Assembly: GCA_002392505.1 (NCBI GenBank)
Contig: DGHD01000023.1
Location: 1 to 21,798, forward strand
Length of the DNA stretch: 21,798 bases
Direction: 5' to 3'
Origin: Christensenella sp. UBA3857
GTDB lineage: Bacteria > Bacillota > Clostridia > Christensenellales > CAG-138
Made by a program: the position numbers and the translations under genes. Position 1 is the stretch's first letter; each line of letters starts with the position of its first letter. Of the stretch, positions 14,384-21,798 are shown piece after piece. Below the pieces are notes generated by a model that was not told the origin of the DNA, made no database searches, and worked only from the letters and a program-made list of their open reading frames with translations.

Positions 14384-14902
14384 TCAGATGAGCTTCGCAA
14401 GCGCCTTCATCAGCTTTACCGCTTCGTAAGCGGTCGCCCGGCGTATCGCGAGCCGGCTCCCCGCAAGCCTCAATTCGCGGGTGACGGAGCCGTTTCTCGT
14501 CGCCCCGCCGATGAACACGAGCCCCGCGTCACGACCGAGCTCGTCCTTTCCCGGTCCCGCGAGCCCCGTCGCGGAAACGGCGATATCGGCGTCCGCCGCT
14601 TTAAGCTCGCCCTCCGCCATAAGGCGGGCGACAGGACGGCTTACTGCGGTCTGCTCTTCGATAAGCTTCGCGCTCACGCCGAGCCGCCTGATCTTCGCCT
14701 CGTCGGTATAGGTGACGGCGCATTCCCTGAACCATTTGGAAACGCCCGGCACGCCGACGATCTCCGAGGCGATAAGTCCCCCGGTAAGGCTCTCCGCCGC
14801 GGCGGCGGAAGCGCCCTTTTCGGTCATTATAAGGGAAAGCTCCCTTACCTCCTTTTCCATGGCGGAAGCGAATTCCGCCCCGTTTTCAAAACAAATGCTC
14901 AT
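14384..14902 (-). CDS. cinA: CinA C-terminal domain protein, nicotinamide mononucleotide deamidase
   Basis: A 172-residue stand-alone CinA C-terminal (PncC-type) domain, which hydrolyses nicotinamide mononucleotide to nicotinate mononucleotide in pyridine nucleotide recycling. Seen are AESLTGG (36-42), GVSKWF with YTDEAK (65-70), and SATGLAGPG (110-118). Full-length CinA carries an extra N-terminal MoaB-like domain of about 250 residues, which is absent, so the enzyme is the short PncC form even though it occupies the usual cinA position before recA. Its ATG overlaps the pgsA stop codon by 4 bp (ATGA), and there is no strong ribosome binding site, so translation is probably coupled. Confidence 0.93.
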   Translation of the reverse strand: MSICFENGAEFASAMEKEVRELSLIMTEKGASAAAAESLTGGLIASEIVGVPGVSKWFRECAVTYTDEAKIRRLGVSAKLIEEQTAVSRPVARLMAEGELKAADADIAVSATGLAGPGKDELGRDAGLVFIGGATRNGSVTRELRLAGSRLAIRRATAYEAVKLMKALAKLI

Positions 14903-15510
14903 TTCGTTCCGGAGAATATCTCCCTGTTCCTTATTATGTAATCAAGCCCGGACCAGATCGTCATTACAACGCTTGCCGCAAGCACGATGAAATCCGCGGG
15001 CACGTGCACCGCGCGGAAGAACGGTCCCGCGACGAGCACCATAGGCAGGGCGACGCTCTGGAGAGTGGTCTTTATTTTTCCCAAAACTCCCGCCGCCATT
15101 ACCTTGCCCTTCGACGCCGCGACGAGGCGCATGCCGCTTATCGCGAATTCCCTCGCAATAACGATCACGGTGAACACGGGCATGAGGAAATCGCAGATGC
15201 TCATAAGATCCCTGCCTATCAGCATTATCATGCACGCGGCGGTCAAAAGCTTATCCGCGATGGGGTCCATCAGCTTGCCGAAATCGGTGACCATGTTGTA
15301 CTTTCTCGCGATCCTGCCGTCGAGCGTATCGGTCACGTAGGCGAGTATGAATATGCCGCCCGCGATAAGGTACTTGGTGAGGATCTGCACGGGCTCGGCT
15401 GCGCCGCCTATGCTGATCGTGAACGCCACCCAGTCGGGCAGGAAGAAGCAGGCGATGAAAAACGGTATTGCGAGCATCCTCGCAACTGTGAGCTTGTTGG
15501 GAAGATTCAT
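14899..15510 (-). CDS. pgsA: CDP-diacylglycerol--glycerol-3-phosphate 3-phosphatidyltransferase
   Basis: PgsA makes phosphatidylglycerol phosphate, the committed step to phosphatidylglycerol and cardiolipin, at the cytoplasmic membrane. The 203-residue protein begins MNLPNKLTVARML, as is typical, and carries the complete CDP-alcohol phosphotransferase signature: D61-x2-D64-G-x2-A-R69-x8-G78-x3-D82-x3-D86. Several hydrophobic segments fit a multi-pass membrane enzyme. AAGGAG is 9 nt upstream of the ATG. It starts 21 nt after the rimO stop and overlaps cinA by 4 bp. Confidence 0.96.
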   Translation of the reverse strand: MNLPNKLTVARMLAIPFFIACFFLPDWVAFTISIGGAAEPVQILTKYLIAGGIFILAYVTDTLDGRIARKYNMVTDFGKLMDPIADKLLTAACMIMLIGRDLMSICDFLMPVFTVIVIAREFAISGMRLVAASKGKVMAAGVLGKIKTTLQSVALPMVLVAGPFFRAVHVPADFIVLAASVVMTIWSGLDYIIRNREIFSGTK

Positions 15511-15531
15511 TGATCAATTCTCCTTACAGCT

Positions 15532-16839
15532 TTATTGAATGAGTTCAGCCTCAAGATCGTACGTGCCCGCGCCGGTCACGCGGACGAAAACGTAATCTCC
15601 GCATTTTACGGGATGCGCCGGATCGAGCTTCACCTTAATGAAGCCGTCCACCTCCGCCGCCTCCGCATACGAGCGGCACAGGGCTGTATCGCCCTCGATA
15701 CCGTCGACGAGCGCCTCGTACACTTTGCCTATCCTCGCCCTGTTCGCCGCGAGGGATATCCGCATCTGCCTCCGCATCAGCCTGTCGAGCCGCGAATGCT
15801 TGACCTTCTCGGGTATCTGATCGGGCATCGAGGCGGCGGGAGTGCCGTCCTCCGCGGAGTAGGTGAACGCCCCCAGCCGGTCGTAGGTATGCTCCTCAAA
15901 GAAATCGAGAAGCGCCCGGAACTGTTCCTCCGTTTCGCCGGGGAAGCCGACTATCGCCGTCGTCCTCAGTATGAAATCGGGGTTCGCTTTTCGGATATAG
16001 TCCGTTATCTCCCGTATATGCTCCGCAGAGCCGTGGCGGTTCATGGCTGAGAGGAGACCCGGATCGATATGCTGTATCGGCATATCGATGTAGTTGCAGA
16101 GCTTCGGCTCGGAATTTATCGTGTCGATAAGCTTCTCGTCCACCGTGTTGGGGTAGGTGTAGAGCAGCCTTACCCAATGGAGCTTTTCTATCGCAGCAAG
16201 CCTCTTCAAAAGCTCTGCGAGCATGGGCTTTCCGTAGACGTCTATGCCGTAAGCGGAGGTATCCTGCGCGATAACGGTAAGCTCCGTGACGCCGCCATCC
16301 GCCAGGCGCTCCGCCTCCGAAACGAGCTCCTCCATGGGCACGCTCACCCTGCCGCCGCGGATAAGGGGTATCGCGCAGTAGGTACAGCGGTTGTCGCACC
16401 CGTCGGCAATGCGAAGGTACGCGCGGTAGGGGGGAGTGGTAAGCACCCTGCCCGCCTTTTTGCACGGCGCGGGCAGCTCCCCGGTAAGCCTTTGAACGAT
16501 CGCCTCCGCGAGCCCGGCGTGATCCTTCACGCCCCAGATAAGGTCCGCCTCGGGCAGCTCCTCTATAAGCTCGCCATAATACCTTTCGGAAAGACAGCCG
16601 CATACGACGAGCAGCCTGCATGCGCCGGTCGCCTTATGCTCCGCCATCTCGAAAACGGCGTCAAGGGAATCGGTCTTCGCGCTTTCGATAAAGCCGCAGG
16701 TGTTGACTATTATGACCTCCGCCGTTTCGGGATCGGTCACGGGCTCGAAGCCCCTCTCGATGAGCTCGCCCAATATTTCTTCGGAATCCACGCGGTTTTT
16801 GGAACAGCCGAGGGAAACCATACCAACCTTAACAGCCAT
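15532..16839 (-). CDS. rimO: ribosomal protein S12 methylthiotransferase
   Basis: RimO adds a methylthio group to a conserved Asp of ribosomal protein S12. The 435-residue protein has the UPF0004 N-terminal domain with its cluster cysteines (C12 in SLGCSKNRVDSE, C48 in NTCGF, C82 in CGCLSERY), the radical SAM motif CDNRCTYC (C148, C152, C155) followed by IPLIRGG, and a C-terminal TRAM domain (from about 372). SLGCSKNRVD and GCDNRCTYCAIP are characteristic of RimO rather than MiaB. Its ATG directly follows the ftsK stop codon, with the GGAG ribosome binding site inside the end of ftsK. Confidence 0.97.
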   Translation of the reverse strand: MAVKVGMVSLGCSKNRVDSEEILGELIERGFEPVTDPETAEVIIVNTCGFIESAKTDSLDAVFEMAEHKATGACRLLVVCGCLSERYYGELIEELPEADLIWGVKDHAGLAEAIVQRLTGELPAPCKKAGRVLTTPPYRAYLRIADGCDNRCTYCAIPLIRGGRVSVPMEELVSEAERLADGGVTELTVIAQDTSAYGIDVYGKPMLAELLKRLAAIEKLHWVRLLYTYPNTVDEKLIDTINSEPKLCNYIDMPIQHIDPGLLSAMNRHGSAEHIREITDYIRKANPDFILRTTAIVGFPGETEEQFRALLDFFEEHTYDRLGAFTYSAEDGTPAASMPDQIPEKVKHSRLDRLMRRQMRISLAANRARIGKVYEALVDGIEGDTALCRSYAEAAEVDGFIKVKLDPAHPVKCGDYVFVRVTGAGTYDLEAELIQ

Positions 16840-19437
16840 TTAATACTCCGATCCGCCGGAGCCGAAAAGCTCCTGATAACCCGCCTCGTCGATAAGCACC
16901 TTGCGGGGCTTCGAGCCGTCGAAGCCGGAGACCAGCTTCATCTGCTCCATTATATCCACAAGCCTCGCCGCCCTCGCATAGCCCACGCGCAGCCTGCGCT
17001 GGATCATCGAAATGGAGGCGGAGCCGGATTCCATCACTATCCTCACCGCGTCGGGCAGGAGCTCATCCTCCTGCTTGCCGTTGCCCTGGCCCGTCGGCGC
17101 GGTAAGATCGGGGATAGAGTCGAGCACGCTGCTGTTCTTGGGCACGTCGAGCTGATGCTCGTGGAAGAAATCCATGATGCTCTCCACCTCTTCGTCCGAA
17201 ACGTACGCGCCCTGTGCCCTTATGGGCTTCGCCGCGCCGTTCGGGTGGAAGAGCATATCGCCGTGACCTAAAAGCTTCTCCGCGCCGCCCATGTCGAGTA
17301 TGACGCGGGAGTCGATCGCGCTTGCCACGGCAAAGGCGATCCTCGAGGGGATGTTGGTCTTAATAAGACCCGTTATAACGTCCACGCTGGGGCGCTGTGT
17401 CGCCACGATCAGATGTATGCCGCACGCGCGCCCGAGCTGCGCCAGGCGGGCGATGGATTCCTCAACGTCCTTTGCGGATACGATCATAAGATCCGCGAGC
17501 TCGTCGATGATTATCATAAGTCGGGGCATGCGGTCCGCGGGGTCCTCCATAAGGGCGTTGTACCTCGCAAGATCGCGCGCGTTGACCTTGCTCATCTTGT
17601 TGTAGCGCTGATCCATCTCGTTGCACGCCCATTTGAGCACGCCCGCCGCCTTCTTGGGGTCCGTGACCACGGGGCAGTAAAGATGCGGCACGGGAGCGAA
17701 TATCGAAAGCTCGACCACCTTCGGGTCGATGAGTATCATCCTCACCTCGTCGGGGGAGGACTTGTAGACCGTGCTCAAAATAATGCTGTTGATGCAGACC
17801 GATTTACCGGAGCCGGTGGCGCCGGCGATCAGCATATGGGGCATCTTTTCAAGGTTCGCGTAGACGGGCTTGCCCGCGATGTCCTTGCCGAGAGCGAACG
17901 TGAGCGGCGACGACGCGACGGAGAATTCACGCGTGTCGAGCACCTCGCGGAGTCTAACCATGGCGGTGTCCTTGTTCGGTATCTCTATGCCGACCGCCGC
18001 CTTGCCGGGGATGGGCGCCTCTATCCTGACGCGCGGCGCGGCGAGCGCGAGCGCGATATCGTTCGAGAGGGAGGTGATCCTGTTCACCCTTACGCCCTGC
18101 GCGGGCTGTATCTCGAACCGCGTGATGACGGGACCGACGCTTATATGCGTCACGCGGGCGTTGATGTTGAAGCTCGCGAGCGTTTCGATAAGCAGGCGTC
18201 CCTTCTCCTCGGGGGAGTCGTTCGCGATCGATTCGCTCTTGTCGGGCAGCTTAAGAAGCGATATCGGCGGACGCTGATACACCTGAACGACGTTCGGCTT
18301 GACATCCCCCGTCCCGGAGGGATCGTCGTCCGCGGGCTTTTCTTCGGGCTTTGCCGCGGCGGGCTCCTCCGCGGGAACGTCGACCCCGGCGACTTCGCCG
18401 GTGATATTGTCCTCCGGAGTGATCTCTATCGTCTCGAACGGATCGTAGTCGGGTATCTCCTCAGCGGGATCCTGCTTTAAGGGCGTGAATACCGGCTCGT
18501 CCGCTCCCTTCTTCTTTTTAAGGGGTATGCTGCCCTTCGTGGGCATTATCTCAAGCTCGCCCGAGCCGTCGGACGCGGGTGCTTCCGTTTCGTGCGGCTT
18601 CCTGCGGCGAATTCCCGAAGCGCCGCGGGGCTCCGTGTCGACGCCTATCTTTAGCTCGTCCTGATCGGGCTCTTTCTTCGCGGGCTTCTTCTCCTGCCCG
18701 GCGGAGTCGCCGACCGTCTCGTTTATGAGGCGCGCCTTGCGCCTGTCCTCGATCGCGTCGACCTTTGCGATGACCTTCCTGCCGGCGGAGCGGATGGATA
18801 TCCTCGTTACGAGCAGGAGCAGCACGAGCGCGGCGGCTGCGAATACGATCATTGCGCCGGCGGGGGTGATGAGCTTTGCAAGCCCGTACGAGGGCGCCGC
18901 GGAGAGGAATCCGCCGCCCTTTCTCGAATCCACGCCGAGGCGATACGCCGCCTTAAGGTATTCGCCGAAGCCGGCGGAGCCGATCTTTTTCACGGCAAGG
19001 TGGATTATGCAGTCGATGCACCAGATCATGCCGAGGCACATGGCGACGGCGCCGGTGCCCGTCTGGCGGCGGGGAACTGCGATCAGCGCGACGCCGACGG
19101 CGACCAGAACGATCGGCAGGGCGTACTGAACTACGCCCGTCAGACCGAACATGAACGAGACGATGCTCTTCAATACCGCCTCTGTTTTAACGTAGGTGAG
19201 TATGCCGGTAACGAGACCGACCGCTATGAATATGATGCCCGCGATCTCGTCTATCCTCTCGGGGGGCAGCTTCTCCCTTTCGGGCTTCGCGGTCCTCTTC
19301 GGGGAGGACGCGCTTTTGCGCCTGCCGCCGGAGGACGCGGTTTTCGACGTCCTCTTCGCGGGGGGAGAGGTCCTTATTCGCGATAACTTGAGCGTATCGT
19401 TATTGGTGTTTTTGGAGCCGTTCTTTTTGTTTGCCAT
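16840..19437 (-). CDS. ftsK: DNA translocase FtsK/SpoIIIE
   Basis: A membrane-anchored ATPase that pumps DNA through the division or sporulation septum. The 865-residue protein has a basic N-terminus, hydrophobic segments between about 66 and 212, an acidic and proline-rich linker (about 240-380), and the motor domain with Walker A GATGSGKS (539-546) and Walker B MIIIDELAD (641-649). ATQRPSVDVITG (679-690) is typical. A C-terminal gamma winged helix (about 792-850) for KOPS/SRS sequence recognition is present. Length fits the SpoIIIE/SftA class. AAGGAG lies 7 nt before the ATG and overlaps the pbp stop codon region (11-nt gap). The ftsK-rimO-pgsA-cinA-recA order is common in Clostridia. Confidence 0.96.
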   Translation of the reverse strand: MANKKNGSKNTNNDTLKLSRIRTSPPAKRTSKTASSGGRRKSASSPKRTAKPEREKLPPERIDEIAGIIFIAVGLVTGILTYVKTEAVLKSIVSFMFGLTGVVQYALPIVLVAVGVALIAVPRRQTGTGAVAMCLGMIWCIDCIIHLAVKKIGSAGFGEYLKAAYRLGVDSRKGGGFLSAAPSYGLAKLITPAGAMIVFAAAALVLLLLVTRISIRSAGRKVIAKVDAIEDRRKARLINETVGDSAGQEKKPAKKEPDQDELKIGVDTEPRGASGIRRRKPHETEAPASDGSGELEIMPTKGSIPLKKKKGADEPVFTPLKQDPAEEIPDYDPFETIEITPEDNITGEVAGVDVPAEEPAAAKPEEKPADDDPSGTGDVKPNVVQVYQRPPISLLKLPDKSESIANDSPEEKGRLLIETLASFNINARVTHISVGPVITRFEIQPAQGVRVNRITSLSNDIALALAAPRVRIEAPIPGKAAVGIEIPNKDTAMVRLREVLDTREFSVASSPLTFALGKDIAGKPVYANLEKMPHMLIAGATGSGKSVCINSIILSTVYKSSPDEVRMILIDPKVVELSIFAPVPHLYCPVVTDPKKAAGVLKWACNEMDQRYNKMSKVNARDLARYNALMEDPADRMPRLMIIIDELADLMIVSAKDVEESIARLAQLGRACGIHLIVATQRPSVDVITGLIKTNIPSRIAFAVASAIDSRVILDMGGAEKLLGHGDMLFHPNGAAKPIRAQGAYVSDEEVESIMDFFHEHQLDVPKNSSVLDSIPDLTAPTGQGNGKQEDELLPDAVRIVMESGSASISMIQRRLRVGYARAARLVDIMEQMKLVSGFDGSKPRKVLIDEAGYQELFGSGGSEY

Positions 19438-19448
19438 TCAAGCTCTCC

Positions 19449-21647
19449 TTATTTGTCCAAGCTTATGAGCTCACGCGCTATGTCGAACTTAAGATACTTG
19501 TATTCGTCGGTCGTGGGGATCTCGAGCATTACGAGCACGAGCAGCTCGTCCTCCTCGGCAACGTCGGTGCGGAAGCCGACGAACCAGGATATCTCCCTCG
19601 ATTTGTCGGAGCCGATCTCCGCGGTACCGGTCTTGCCGGCGACGGTGCATCCGCGCGCGCGCAGGCGGCTGCCCGTGCCGTTGTAGTCCTTGCTCATTAT
19701 GTTCTTCATCATGGGGGTGAGCACGGTTATGGTGTAGGGCTGTATCGCGCCCTCGATCCAGGTCTTGTTCTCAAACGTCTGATAGGGGGTGTAATCCGTG
19801 CCGTTCGTGCGGTAGAGCGAATCGGTTATCCTGGGAACGGGGATGTTCCCGCCGTTCCTGAACGCGCAGTACATCGTTGCAAGCTGCAGCGGCGCGATCG
19901 TCACCTGACCCTGACCGTAGCCGGTCTCCGCGATGCTTCGCAGGTTCCACTGTTCCTCCGTGTCGTACTTGACCTTGAGCGTGGACTTGGCGACGCTCAG
20001 CTCGAAGGGCATGCTCTGCTCGAAGCCTATCCCGCGAAGATAGCCGAGGAATTTCTCCTCGCCCATCATCAGCGCGAGGTTCGCGAAATAGATGTTGTCG
20101 GAATGGAGCATCGCGTTCGTCATGTTGAGCGGCACCGAACGGTTGCTGATCTTGGTGCGCTTGATGGGCGGCCAGACCCAGGCGCCGAAGCCCTTCGGCG
20201 TCCAGTAGTCGTCCTCTATGAGCCCGGTAAACACGTAATCCGAGCCTGCGACGCCAAGCTCCATCGCGGCGGACGCGGTGAACGATTTGATCGACGATCC
20301 CGGGGGATAAAGACCCAGCGTCGTGCGGTTCTGGAGCGGCTTGTTCTTCTGCTCGAGCAGCGCGGAGTAATAATCGTGATCCGCGCTGATGGCTATTTTG
20401 TTAAGATCGTAGGTGGGATAGGAGGCGATCGCCTTCACCTCGCCGGATCTGGGCTCCATTACCACCACGGCTCCCGCGGTGTTGTCGCCCCAGAGCACGA
20501 GGTCGAGCACCTCTTCCGCGCGCTCCTGCGTTTTAAGGTCGACGGTCAGATGCACGTCGGAGCCGTGCTCGACGGGCTTCCTGTAAATGGTGGAGACGTA
20601 TTCGCCTTCCGCATCGCGCACGGTGACGGAGAGCCCGTCCTTCCCGCGGAGCACGGATTCATAGGCCTTCTCTATGCCGGAGCGGCCCACTATCGAATGG
20701 GTGGTGTACAGACCGTCGGTCTCCGTCCTGCCCTCGTTAAGGGCTTCAAGCTCCGACTCCTCCACGTAGCCGACGTACCCGATCGTGTGCGCCATAAGCC
20801 CGCCCTTGGGGTAATGCCTGTCCCAGCCGTAATTCTCTATGATGCGCGCGCCCTCAAGGTTGTCGAGCCCCTCGTGCATGTCGGGGGTAAGCTCGTTGTC
20901 GTTAATCTGGGCGATCAGCACCGGGCTCTGCTTCGCGGTCTCGAACTTCTTCGTCACTTCCGCGGCGTCCATATCGAGTATCGCGGCGATATTTGAAATG
21001 AAGCTGGCGCGGTCGGTGATCTTATCCGTATCGGCGACGATCGCGTTGAGCATGACGGTCTCTGCAAGGAGCTCGCCGCTCGCAAGTATGTCGCCCCTGT
21101 GCGCGGCGACGGTCGTCACCCTTACCGTCGAGCCCCAGGTCATCGTCGGGAAAATGAGCGCGGGCGTCCATTTGACGCGGCTCTCCTCGCCCTCGAGCAC
21201 GATCGTCATCTCGTATTCGTCCTCAAGAACGCCGAGCTCCTCGGTATTGTAGGCGGTCCTGTATTTGACGGTCAGCGTCCTGCCGTCCGCCTCCTCGGAG
21301 AGCTTCTCGTAGCTTACCGACTTAACGCCTATGCCGGAGAATATCTTCTGGTACTTCTCGGCGAATTCGGGACCGGTCACGTACTCCTTGACCTCCTGCT
21401 TCTCCTCCGGCGCGCCGATCGAGGTAACGTCGCCGTCCTCGGGCTCCGCCGTAACGGCGGGGGAGACGGTGCTCGACTTCGCAAGCATGGAATAAGCCTT
21501 CTCGTAATCGAAGGATGAGATCGCGTCCATGAATTTCTCAAACATACCGGAGTCGGGCGCAAGGGTCTTTCGCCCGCAGCCCGCAAGCGGCAGTATCGAG
21601 GCAATGACAAGTATCGATGAAATTATTATTTTATGTAAACGGCGCAT
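19449..21647 (-). CDS. class B penicillin-binding protein, lipoprotein-like, MecA/PBP3 type
   Basis: A 732-residue peptidoglycan transpeptidase. The N-terminus is a lipoprotein signal with lipobox LAGC (C24). An NTF2-like MecA_N domain follows (about 35-170), then the PBP dimerisation region (RGDILA at 184-189 onward, with GRSGIEKAYE at 321-330), then the transpeptidase domain with all three motifs: SSIK (S451, K454), SDN (516-518) and KTGTAE (672-677). The layout matches the PBP3/PBP2a group, some of which have low beta-lactam affinity, but affinity cannot be judged from sequence alone. AGGAG is 8 nt before the ATG at 21647 and a near-consensus promoter lies upstream. It is first in the tight operon with ftsK, and could partner the SEDS protein encoded at 592-1797. 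Confidence 0.94.
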   Translation of the reverse strand: MRRLHKIIISSILVIASILPLAGCGRKTLAPDSGMFEKFMDAISSFDYEKAYSMLAKSSTVSPAVTAEPEDGDVTSIGAPEEKQEVKEYVTGPEFAEKYQKIFSGIGVKSVSYEKLSEEADGRTLTVKYRTAYNTEELGVLEDEYEMTIVLEGEESRVKWTPALIFPTMTWGSTVRVTTVAAHRGDILASGELLAETVMLNAIVADTDKITDRASFISNIAAILDMDAAEVTKKFETAKQSPVLIAQINDNELTPDMHEGLDNLEGARIIENYGWDRHYPKGGLMAHTIGYVGYVEESELEALNEGRTETDGLYTTHSIVGRSGIEKAYESVLRGKDGLSVTVRDAEGEYVSTIYRKPVEHGSDVHLTVDLKTQERAEEVLDLVLWGDNTAGAVVVMEPRSGEVKAIASYPTYDLNKIAISADHDYYSALLEQKNKPLQNRTTLGLYPPGSSIKSFTASAAMELGVAGSDYVFTGLIEDDYWTPKGFGAWVWPPIKRTKISNRSVPLNMTNAMLHSDNIYFANLALMMGEEKFLGYLRGIGFEQSMPFELSVAKSTLKVKYDTEEQWNLRSIAETGYGQGQVTIAPLQLATMYCAFRNGGNIPVPRITDSLYRTNGTDYTPYQTFENKTWIEGAIQPYTITVLTPMMKNIMSKDYNGTGSRLRARGCTVAGKTGTAEIGSDKSREISWFVGFRTDVAEEDELLVLVMLEIPTTDEYKYLKFDIARELISLDK

Positions 21648-21684
21648 AGAAAAAACTCCTGTTTATCCATTTTATACCAATTAT

Positions 21685-21713
21685 ATTATAACATTTTTTT
21701 ATTCGGGTGTAAA
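21685..21713 (-). promoter_or_regulatory. promoter of the pbp-ftsK-rimO-pgsA-cinA-recA operon
   Basis: On the minus strand TTTACA (21708-21713), a 17-bp spacer and TATAAT (21685-21690), with TG placed for an extended -10. It matches 11 of 12 consensus positions and starts transcription near 21678, about 30 nt before the pbp ATG. No other strong promoter is obvious within the operon. Confidence 0.9.
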
Positions 21714-21716
21714 GAG

Positions 21717-21758
21717 AAAACGAAAAAAACCGGCAGGAAAACGAAAAAAACCGGCAGG
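21717..21758. repeat. two perfect 21-bp tandem repeats upstream of the pbp promoter
   Basis: The unit AAAACGAAAAAAACCGGCAGG is present at 21717-21737 and 21738-21758. On the minus strand each unit reads CCTGCCGG followed by seven T, like the 3' half of a terminator, but I see no matching CCGGCAGG arm upstream within the window. It lies directly behind the -35 box, so an A/T-rich UP-like effect is also possible. From 21761 to the end I see no gene. Confidence 0.7.
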
Positions 21759-21798
21759 AAGGGTGCATTCACTTAAGGAGATGCAGGTTTTCAGCCTG

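Noticed and set aside
1..21798. The first 11 bases (TTAAGTGAATG) are the reverse complement of 21766-21776
   Set aside because: Matches of this length are expected many times by chance in 21.8 kb, and flanking bases do not extend it well; kept only as a note that both ends lie near repeats.

Overview
This window looks like chromosomal DNA from a moderately GC-rich member of the Clostridia (Bacillota), most likely an uncultured gut lineage. The reasons are the gene order pbp-ftsK-rimO-pgsA-cinA-recA, strong AGGAGG-type ribosome binding sites, extended -10 promoters (TGnTATAAT), a type I dockerin on a secreted protease, and interspersed palindromic repeats of a kind I associate with gut Clostridia. 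The exact genus cannot be read from the sequence.

Layout. Positions 1-590 hold no convincing gene but a patchwork of structured repeats, including a compact 63-nt element that can fold as a three-way junction and a pair of identical 27-bp palindromic units running into the rodA ribosome binding site. Next come + strand genes: a SEDS glycosyltransferase (rodA type, 592-1797) with its own terminator, then serC (1950-3047) and serA (3312-4229), two steps of serine synthesis, separated by a repeat-filled spacer. serA and the minus-strand glmS (4301-6130) converge on a shared hairpin terminator. glmS has a consensus promoter with a perfect palindrome at its predicted start site and faces a divergent alpha/beta hydrolase (6292-7002).

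Positions 7000-8960 hold a 56-codon ORF whose ribosome binding site lies inside a terminator-like stem, a second copy of the interspersed repeat, two tiny membrane proteins, and a monoglyceride-lipase-like hydrolase. A large secreted subtilisin follows (8987-11626), with three beta-rich repeats and a C-terminal dockerin. This suggests docking to a cohesin-bearing surface or complex encoded elsewhere.

The rest is on the minus strand. Reading in transcription order from 21647 down: a lipoprotein-like class B penicillin-binding protein with a near-consensus promoter, FtsK/SpoIIIE, RimO, PgsA, CinA C-domain and RecA, very tightly packed and probably one operon. Downstream of recA, where many Clostridia carry rny, sits the most interesting locus: a 128-residue lipoprotein-like protein with a distinctive N-terminus and two internal repeat pairs (12822-13208), followed by a radical SAM/SPASM enzyme (11699-12766) with a complete set of auxiliary-cluster cysteines. 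I read this as a candidate peptide-modification system: a maturase and a membrane-anchored substrate.
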